In this document: positions 32,294 to 38,415 of the stretch, piece by piece
Layout of the letters: every line of letters begins with the position of its first letter
Position numbering within the stretch: the first letter of the stretch is position 1
Assembly: GCF_042654525.1 (NCBI RefSeq)
Contig: NZ_JBHSGP010000023.1
Location: 1 to 38,415, forward strand
DNA from: Geojedonia litorea
GTDB lineage: Bacteria; Bacteroidota; Bacteroidia; Flavobacteriales; Flavobacteriaceae
Length of the DNA: 38,415 nt
Direction: 5' to 3'
Notes under the pieces: model-generated
Databases searched by the model: none
Told to the model about the DNA's origin: nothing
Seen by the model: only the letters and a program-made list of their open reading frames with translations
Translations under genes and position numbers: made by a program

Positions 32294-32869
32294 TTACATT
32301 TTTAAACCAACACCAATTTGAATATTTGTGTTTTTGGCTTCAAAACTAGCATCGTTATCTAAAATATTACTAAACCCATAAGAAAATCTAGCATCTAAAA
32401 ACAGAATATCTGTAATTAAATATTCTATACCTGCAACACCAGAAAAGGCTACATTTTTATAACCATCTTCATAGCTCCATGTTTTGATACCAACCATTGG
32501 TCCTGCTCCAGCAGAGAAATTTTCACCAAAATATAATTTAAACAAGACTGGCAATTGTATGTAAGACACACGTAAAGTTTCATCTTTACCTCCACCTTCG
32601 GCAGAATATTGTAATTCGGTAAGTATAGAGAATGAATTTGAAACTGCAAAATCTACAAAGCCACCAAAGGCCATATTATTACGATGTTTATTTTCAAAGT
32701 CAGGGTCTGGTTCAAAATCCAAGTTAGAAATATTGTAAGCCAACCTTACACCATATTTGGTTTTTAATTCTATTTCATCTTTTGAATTGTTGTCTTCCTT
32801 TTTATCGTCTTGAGAATAGCCAGTAAAAGCAAAAAGGACAAAAACTAAAGTAGTAAGTATAGATTTCAT
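32294..32869 (-). CDS. Outer membrane beta-barrel protein (OMP_b-brl/PorT-like family)
   Basis: A 191-residue protein with a signal peptide ending near GYSQ, then an acidic linker (DDKKEDNNSKDE). The rest alternates polar and hydrophobic residues in strands typical of an eight-stranded barrel: YGVRLAYNISNLDF, FGGFVDFAVSNSFSILTELQYS, VSYIQLPVLFKLYFG, NFSAGAGPMVGIKTW and the C-terminal IQIGVGLKM. Such small porin-family proteins are very common in Bacteroidota and mostly uncharacterised. It lies 96 bases after ppx on the same strand. Confidence 0.85.
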   Translation of the reverse strand: MKSILTTLVFVLFAFTGYSQDDKKEDNNSKDEIELKTKYGVRLAYNISNLDFEPDPDFENKHRNNMAFGGFVDFAVSNSFSILTELQYSAEGGGKDETLRVSYIQLPVLFKLYFGENFSAGAGPMVGIKTWSYEDGYKNVAFSGVAGIEYLITDILFLDARFSYGFSNILDNDASFEAKNTNIQIGVGLKM

Positions 32870-32965
32870 AATTTAATTGATTTGAGATTTCGAATATAAA
32901 CTGAAATGCCCCAACAAATCATAAAAATTAGATATGACGTATTAAAATAAAGATGAAATGCTTAA

Positions 32966-33874
32966 TTAAGACATCGTTACACCCGAAACTGTATTAAAAT
33001 AGACACTTTTAATTATGCCATCAGAAAGTCCAATTTTAGGAACATAAATATCTTTAGCGCCACTCCATTTCATTGCAGAAAGATAAATTCGGGTGGCTGG
33101 AATAATAACGTCAGCTCTATCTTGATTAAGATCCAATTCTGTTATACGTTCTTCGTAAGAATACGTTTGAAGCTTGTTATAATAAGATGTTAAGTAGAAG
33201 TAAGTCAGCGGCTTACCCATAGCCTTGCCAGATATTTTAAATATTTTATTAATGTTTCCTCCTGAACCAATCAAATCTATCTTTTCAAAATTTTTGGTAT
33301 GGAATTTAATCCAAGTTTCCAAATCTAACCAAGTTTCATTTCGCACCATATCATTTAGTAATCGCACCGTCCCAATTTTAAATGATTTTGAAGCAATAGT
33401 TTCGCCATGTCTAATTATAGAAAATTCAGTACTACCACCACCTACATCAACATAAAGATAGGTTTTACTGTCATCGATATAAGAATGTAAGTCTGTTGCT
33501 GCTATAATAGCGGCCTCTTCTTCTCCATCAATAATATCGATTTTTATTTTGGCATGTTTTTCGATTAATTTAGACACTTTAGCACCATTCTCAGCTTCTC
33601 GCATGGCTGATGTGGCACAGGCTTTATATACTGAAACCTTATGAGATTTCATTAGTAGTTTAAATGCAACCATGGTATCAATCATGCGTTGTTGATTTTC
33701 TAGAGAGATTTCATGGTTTACAAAAACATCAGATCCTAATCGAATAGGCACCCTTACAAGTGAGCTTTTTTTAAACAGGGTCGGTTTTCCTTTTTGTTCA
33801 ATAATATTTGAAATCAATAATCTTACAGCATTTGAGCCAATATCAATGGCTGCGTACTTCTTAATGGTCAGCAT
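32966..33874 (-). CDS. ppx: Ppx/GppA family exopolyphosphatase/phosphatase
   Basis: A 302-residue ASKHA-fold phosphatase expected to degrade polyphosphate or pppGpp. It has the N-terminal phosphate loop AAIDIGSNAVRLLISNI, the second loop YVDVGGGSTEFSII and the IGSGGNINKIF adenosine-type segment. It is of the short single-module form, without the C-terminal HD region of long Ppx. Its ATG overlaps the ppk1 stop by one base, so polyphosphate synthesis and degradation enzymes are translationally coupled. Confidence 0.93.
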   Translation of the reverse strand: MLTIKKYAAIDIGSNAVRLLISNIIEQKGKPTLFKKSSLVRVPIRLGSDVFVNHEISLENQQRMIDTMVAFKLLMKSHKVSVYKACATSAMREAENGAKVSKLIEKHAKIKIDIIDGEEEAAIIAATDLHSYIDDSKTYLYVDVGGGSTEFSIIRHGETIASKSFKIGTVRLLNDMVRNETWLDLETWIKFHTKNFEKIDLIGSGGNINKIFKISGKAMGKPLTYFYLTSYYNKLQTYSYEERITELDLNQDRADVIIPATRIYLSAMKWSGAKDIYVPKIGLSDGIIKSVYFNTVSGVTMS

Positions 33875-35928
33875 TAATCTTGTAATTTTTTTAAATAGTA
33901 ATCGTAAGTAGCAAATTGGGCTCTTACTTTTGGTAAATCATTTCGTTTGTAAGTGTTATCTTGAGTTGCATTGATAATTCGCGCTTTAACATTGTCACTC
34001 CAGCAGATATCAAAAATGTCTAACAATTCCTGCTTTATGTCTTCATCATAGATTGGACAAGTAACTTCTACCCTATTTTCAATATTTCTTGTCATCCAGT
34101 CGGCTGAAGAAATATATACTTGTGGATCGTCATTATTACAAAAAACATAAAGGCGGGTATGCTCTAAAAATTTACCTACTATACTAATAACTTCAATGTT
34201 TTCACTCATACCCTTTATTCCTGGAACTAAACAGCATATTCCTCTTACCACCATCTGTATTTTAACACCGGCTCTACTTGCTTCATATAACTTGTCTACC
34301 ATTACATAGCTAGAAATACTATTTAACTTAAGTTTCATGTAGGCAGGTTTACCTTGTTTTACATTTTCAATCTCGTTATCAATAAGCTTGAATAATTTTG
34401 ATTTTGTATAATGGGGTGATGTAATAATATGTTTATACCTATAAATTTTGTAGTTAGTTTCAAAAAAATTGAAGACTTTATTAATATCCTTTAATATTTT
34501 TTGATTAGCCGTAAATAGTGTAAAATCTGTATATATTTTTGCTGTGGATTCATTAAAATTACCCGTGCTTACAAATCCATAGCGCTTAATTTTGCCTTGT
34601 TCTTCGCGTTCAATCACGCACATTTTACTATGAACTTTAAGTCCTTTTACACCAAACAACAGGTTGATTCCATCACCTTCCATTTGTTCGGCGTAATCAA
34701 TATTGGCTTGCTCATCAAATCTGGCTTGAAGTTCAATAGACACCGTTACTTTTTTTCCGTTTTTAGCCGCATTTATAAGTGAACTCGCAACATGTGATAT
34801 TTGAGCTAATCTATAAATTGTAATTTTAATGACTTTTACCTGTGGATCTAGAGCAGCTTCCCTTAAAAATTTAACGATATATGAAAACGTATGAAAAGGG
34901 GTATATAATAAATAATCTTTATCTGCAATTGTTTTAAATATACTTTCTTGAAGACTTAAACCTTTTACGGGTAATGGATCTATTTTTTGGTATAATAAAT
35001 CCGTTCGTCCTAAACTCGGAAAATCCATATAATCACGTCTATTGTGGTAGCGTCCACCTGGAATTACACTATCATTAGAATCGATTCCCATTTTATCCAT
35101 TAGATATTTAAGGGTTTCTTCATTGATGGTTTTATCATAAACAAAACGCACAGGTTCACCTATTTGTCGATGCTTTACACTATCGGAAATTTTATCAATA
35201 AAGCTTTTACTGAAATCACTTTCAAAATCAAGCTCCGCATCTCTAGTGATTTTAATCATATGGGCCGATATACTTGTATAATCAAATATGTTGAAAATGT
35301 CTTTTAAACAATGACGAAGTAAATCATCCAACATGATAATATAATTGGTGTCGCCAACTTTGGGTAAAACAACAAATCGATCTACTGTTTTTGGAATTTC
35401 AATAAGTGCATATTGTTTTTCACTATTATGAAGTACCATTTTCACAGCGAGATAAGCGGCACTATCTTTTAAAGTTGGAAGTTTAATGTCATCATTAAGT
35501 ATAATAGTCACCAAAGCTGGACTGACGTGTTCAATAAAATAATCAATTAAAAAATTATGTTGCTGCGCATTAATTTCATTTTCATTAATAATATGAATGT
35601 TTTCTTCCCTTAATTTAAGCTGAATATCTTCAAGAATATCTAAACTCTCACTTTGTTGTTTGATAACAACTTCGGTGATTTTTTCGAGAAGTTCACTTGC
35701 AACGATACCTCCCAATTCACTTCTACCCCCTTTACCAGCTTCATCAATCCGCTTTACAGTGGCATATCTAACTTTGAAAAATTCGTCTAAATTATTTGAA
35801 AAAATTCCTAAAAAACGAATTCGTTCTATTAATGGGATATTTTCATCATTGGCTTCTTGCAATACTCTGGCATTAAATTGCAGCCAGCTTAATTCTCTAT
35901 TAATGTAGATATTTTGATCCTTGGTCAT
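33874..35928 (-). CDS. ppk1: Polyphosphate kinase 1
   Basis: It reversibly polymerises the gamma-phosphate of ATP into polyphosphate. The 684-residue length is typical. The opening YINRELSWLQFNARVLQEA is the family N-domain. The autophosphorylated histidine is H433 in GLKVHSKMCVIER, and the second conserved histidine is H590 in GKFLEHTRLYVF. FVSTGNFNESTAKIYTD also belongs to the phospholipase-D-like catalytic domain. It is followed by ppx with a one-base overlap and preceded by sixA on the same strand. Confidence 0.96.
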   Translation of the reverse strand: MTKDQNIYINRELSWLQFNARVLQEANDENIPLIERIRFLGIFSNNLDEFFKVRYATVKRIDEAGKGGRSELGGIVASELLEKITEVVIKQQSESLDILEDIQLKLREENIHIINENEINAQQHNFLIDYFIEHVSPALVTIILNDDIKLPTLKDSAAYLAVKMVLHNSEKQYALIEIPKTVDRFVVLPKVGDTNYIIMLDDLLRHCLKDIFNIFDYTSISAHMIKITRDAELDFESDFSKSFIDKISDSVKHRQIGEPVRFVYDKTINEETLKYLMDKMGIDSNDSVIPGGRYHNRRDYMDFPSLGRTDLLYQKIDPLPVKGLSLQESIFKTIADKDYLLYTPFHTFSYIVKFLREAALDPQVKVIKITIYRLAQISHVASSLINAAKNGKKVTVSIELQARFDEQANIDYAEQMEGDGINLLFGVKGLKVHSKMCVIEREEQGKIKRYGFVSTGNFNESTAKIYTDFTLFTANQKILKDINKVFNFFETNYKIYRYKHIITSPHYTKSKLFKLIDNEIENVKQGKPAYMKLKLNSISSYVMVDKLYEASRAGVKIQMVVRGICCLVPGIKGMSENIEVISIVGKFLEHTRLYVFCNNDDPQVYISSADWMTRNIENRVEVTCPIYDEDIKQELLDIFDICWSDNVKARIINATQDNTYKRNDLPKVRAQFATYDYYLKKLQD

Positions 35929-35952
35929 TTAAGTGAATACATTTATTTCTTA

Positions 35953-35960
35953 CAAATATA
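35953..35960 (-). promoter_or_regulatory. Candidate -7 element of ppk1-ppx
   Basis: On the minus strand TATATTTG is an exact TAnnTTTG match 24 bases before the ppk1 ATG. No TTG at normal spacing was seen. Confidence 0.4.
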
Positions 35961-36055
35961 TTCTATTTTATATTTTAAATCGGGACCACAGGTTTATTAA
36001 AAATAAATCTAAAGAATCCTTTACATTTTAATTGAAGATTTATGTTAATTACTAA

Positions 36056-36541
36056 TTACCTTAATTCTTTAGGAATAATAATTTGTTTGGTTTTTCCTTT
36101 GTCAATTGCACTCCAATATTGAACATCAAAAGCAATCCATACTAAACCACAGGTTGGTAAATTACCAATATAGCGATCTCCAAAACGATTAACTAAAGAT
36201 GTAAAGGCATGATTATGTCCGAAAATTATTACATTACTATGTTTTTCGTCGATAGTTTTTATAAACCGAACCACACTTTCTCCTCCAAAATCGTATAAAT
36301 CATCACTAATAGTCAGTAAGTTATCAGAAATGTTTAGATTTTTTAAAAATATTTTACAAGTAGTTAAAGCCCGATTTGCGGGACTAGAAAAAATTGCATC
36401 TGGATGAAATAAGGCAGTTTCAAATTGTTTTGAAACAAGCTCAGCATCAGTAAAACCGCGGTTTGACAGCGGTCTGTCCTGATCTCTAACATTGTGCTCC
36501 CATGACGATTTTGCGTGGCGTATAAAAGTAATATTTTTCAT
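36056..36541 (-). CDS. sixA: SixA-type histidine phosphatase
   Basis: A 161-residue histidine phosphatase superfamily protein. The catalytic RHAK (R8-H9) lies in NITFIRHAKSSWEHN, with DRPLSNRG and the second histidine in IIFGHNHAFT. SixA proteins dephosphorylate phosphohistidine on proteins. In Bacteroidota they are often found beside ppk1 and ppx, as here, but the substrate in this context is not known. The gene ends 127 bases before ppk1. Confidence 0.88.
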   Translation of the reverse strand: MKNITFIRHAKSSWEHNVRDQDRPLSNRGFTDAELVSKQFETALFHPDAIFSSPANRALTTCKIFLKNLNISDNLLTISDDLYDFGGESVVRFIKTIDEKHSNVIIFGHNHAFTSLVNRFGDRYIGNLPTCGLVWIAFDVQYWSAIDKGKTKQIIIPKELR

Positions 36542-36917
36542 AATGTATCGATTAAATGCAATTTTTTTCGATAAAATGTTGCATAATTCCGTTTTAACGA
36601 TTATTTTCGTCTCTTTAACATTTATTTTTGCTTATGAGATGAGTTATGATTTGCTTTGTTCTATTAAATTAATATTATGATCCCAAATCTTAAAAATATT
36701 AATACATCCATTTTCGCATTGCTCGACAATGTACTTCCCTCATTTAATAGAGTATTAATTATCAGGCATTTGAATTTTATTGTTGTTGATCGTCGTATCG
36801 ATTGGCCTCATAAATTTCAGCGTTTTGATAAATGATTTAATTGTAGTATTAAAAATACAAAACATTATTATATTAATAACAAAGACTTAATTAATCCCAA
36901 TCGCTAAATAAGGGCTT
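36542..36917. other. Intergenic region between sixA and the right repeat protein
   Basis: A 376-base AT-rich gap between divergent genes with no gene I can support. It contains exact TAnnTTTG matches such as TATTTTTG at 36623-36630. It also contains a possible promoter TTG (36786-36788), 22 bases, TAAATTTC (36811-36818) that would serve the right-hand gene with one mismatch. A 52-codon ORF at 36677-36835 is open but has no recognisable signature or family features. Confidence 0.5.
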
Positions 36918-38415
36918 ATGAAAACAAATACATTCAATCCTAACTTTCAAAGATCAATAATATGTTTGCTATTCGTATTCTTTGGAATCTCAAATCTGTT
37001 TTCGCAAATAATTGCGAATCAGCCTCCGACCATGTCAAGTCCAACATGTTCAGTTGCAGGATGTGGCTCCAGTGATGTTGAAATAGGTGGAGTTTATCTT
37101 GCTGATGCCGCTGGAAATAAATTATCATCATGCACCGTGCCTGATCCCATTAGTTCATATTATCTATGGATCGAGATTATAAAGGCTAGTTCTAAACATG
37201 ATTTATTTGTTCAATTCAATTTATTTAAAGACAATGTAAAAATTGGATTAGATGGATTACCTACTTCTTCATCATTAAAGATAAGTAGTGGGCATGACGG
37301 TCCTATTGCTGTAGATGATTATAGAATGGTCCCAATTCCTATATACCTTTGCGGTGAGGTTTTGGAACTTCGTGATATATATATAGCATGGCAATCTCCT
37401 GGACAAGCTGGAGGTTTGCCTAGTTGCTCTAATTCAAGTAGCAAGTGTAGTGGAGAGTTTTTACCCCCTTTAACTGTTAATACCCCTTTAGCTGTAGATT
37501 TTTCAACAACCCAAAGTTGTACCAATGGGTCTTTTGAAACTGTCGTTTTTACAAATGAGTCTTCAGGAGGAGACGGTACATTATCATATCTTTGGAATTT
37601 TGGTGCTGGAGCTTCACCTGCAACGGCAAATACTGTTGGACCACATACGGTTACATACACGAGTGCTGGAGTTAAAAATGTAAGCCTAAAGGTAACTGAT
37701 GCCGATGGCGATAATGACACTCATAATGATACTGTCTCTGTAGGTGTTTGTTGCAATCTTACTATTTCAAATATTTCTTCTACTAATACTACCTGTGCCG
37801 GTGGAAATGATGGAACCGTCTCGGCTACTATTTCAGGAGCGTATGGCACTGCTACATATAACTTGTTATATTCATCAACTTCTGGTGGCTCATTTTCAGA
37901 TTCACCTGCTACAAATGGTGACTCTAATGGAAGCTATACAGGTTTACCCTCTGGTTATTATAAAGTTTACGTTACCGATAGTAATGGATGTAATGCGACA
38001 TCTTCTGAAGTATATGTTGCACCTGGTGATAATCAAGCGCCATCTGGAAGTCCTCCAACAGGTATAAATAATATTAATGCTTGTGCTTCAGACGCTTTAG
38101 CTTCAATTCCTTCGTTTGATCCTGTTGTCGCTGCTAGTGGCTATACAGACAATTCAAGTGCTGTAACGGCAACCTTAACAAGTACTTCTGCCGTTAATGG
38201 TGATGATTGTAGTTGGTCTGTTATTTATACATTTAAAGTTTCTGATGCGTGTGGCAATGAATTAACTGGTCAAACCATAACCCATTCTGGTGGTGATAAA
38301 ACACCTCCTACGCTTACAGGAACAATCCCGACTGGTGCTACAAACCAAGATTTGTGTTTTAGTGACATCCCGGCTGGCCCTTCTGAAGCAGATATCGCTG
38401 CACAATACACAGATA
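36918..38415 (+). CDS. Large secreted protein with PKD, SprB-like and HYR-like repeats, N-terminal 499 residues, runs off the right edge
   Basis: The frame is open from the ATG at 36918 to the end of the window. Residues 1-30 are a signal peptide (IICLLFVFFGISNLFSQ). About 31-190 is a cysteine-bearing unique domain (SPTCSVAGCGSSDVEIGG). About 195-275 is a PKD domain (GGDGTLSYLWNFGAG, then VSLKVTDADGD). About 278-370 is a SprB-type gliding adhesin repeat (NTTCAGGNDGTVSATISG, then LPSGYYKVYVTDSNGC). After that come HYR-like modules, the last visible one ending PAGPSEADIAAQYTD. That last module matches the repeat at the left end of the window. It is expected to be exported by T9SS and to act in adhesion or gliding; the C-terminal signal is outside the window. 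Confidence 0.85.
   Translation, partial: MKTNTFNPNFQRSIICLLFVFFGISNLFSQIIANQPPTMSSPTCSVAGCGSSDVEIGGVYLADAAGNKLSSCTVPDPISSYYLWIEIIKASSKHDLFVQFNLFKDNVKIGLDGLPTSSSLKISSGHDGPIAVDDYRMVPIPIYLCGEVLELRDIYIAWQSPGQAGGLPSCSNSSSKCSGEFLPPLTVNTPLAVDFSTTQSCTNGSFETVVFTNESSGGDGTLSYLWNFGAGASPATANTVGPHTVTYTSAGVKNVSLKVTDADGDNDTHNDTVSVGVCCNLTISNISSTNTTCAGGNDGTVSATISGAYGTATYNLLYSSTSGGSFSDSPATNGDSNGSYTGLPSGYYKVYVTDSNGCNATSSEVYVAPGDNQAPSGSPPTGINNINACASDALASIPSFDPVVAASGYTDNSSAVTATLTSTSAVNGDDCSWSVIYTFKVSDACGNELTGQTITHSGGDKTPPTLTGTIPTGATNQDLCFSDIPAGPSEADIAAQYTD

Noticed and set aside
36677..36835. 52-codon ORF (MIPNLKNINTSIFALL...) between sixA and the right repeat protein
   Set aside because: Open frame but no recognisable domain, no signal peptide and no supported promoter spacing; could be chance.
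37319..38067. ORFs of 133 and 107 codons within the right-end gene
   Set aside because: They are out-of-frame shadows of the continuous repeat-protein frame from 36918.
1..38415. CRISPR arrays, tRNA, rRNA, insertion sequences or integrase/attachment sites
   Set aside because: Looked for by eye on both strands; none supported.

Overview
The window looks like a stretch of chromosome from a marine-type member of the Flavobacteriaceae (Bacteroidota). The evidence is the low GC content, several matches to the flavobacterial promoter pattern TTG...TAnnTTTG, mostly absent Shine-Dalgarno sequences, and lineage-typical families: DUF6090, DUF3822, TlpA-like lipoproteins, SprB/PKD-repeat surface proteins, a DnaX without a zinc module and the Bacteroidota form of YebC. 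No tRNA, rRNA, CRISPR array, insertion sequence or prophage gene was seen. I do not name a genus.

Layout. Both ends lie inside very large, divergently oriented secreted repeat proteins (left on -, from 1842 off the left edge; right on +, from 36918 off the right edge). Both are cut in the same repeat type. Between them is mostly core metabolism. 2.3-5.3 kb: a thioredoxin-fold lipoprotein converging on the NAD(P)HX repair enzyme Nnr. 5.4-10.6 kb: a threonine operon (thrA-thrB-thrC plus a small membrane protein) preceded by a short Thr-rich leader ORF with alternative RNA pairings. 10.7-13.3 kb: a DUF6090 protein, then a membrane-anchored winged-helix regulator divergent from an exported TonB-C-like protein, with three helically phased TTTACAT repeats between them. 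13.3-20 kb: an exported M24 peptidase, gcvT with an SDR and a pterin dehydratase, YebC, and small ACT, VOC and SnoaL-like proteins.

20-25.3 kb (minus strand): a tightly packed kdsB-HAD-acetyltransferase-kdnB-like-acyltransferase unit that looks like a Kdo/lipid A envelope module, then a RecD/Dda-like helicase. 25.4-29.5 kb: a conserved membrane protein, DUF3822 and rsmD overlapping in one operon, then two exported proteins, one with an apparent internal duplication. 29.5-32.3 kb: the RNase P RNA gene (minus strand, with its own promoter) divergent from dnaX-miaE. 32.3-36.5 kb (minus strand): a beta-barrel protein, ppx, ppk1 and sixA.

The best leads for something less described are: (1) the one-component transmembrane OmpR-type regulator with its phased operator and TonB-like neighbour; (2) the threonine leader, which has attenuator-like pairing but no visible U-tract terminator; (3) the Kdo-associated operon with a KdnB-like oxidase and a CAT-like acetyltransferase but no adjacent KdnA aminotransferase; (4) the inverted pair of giant adhesin genes sharing repeat modules.
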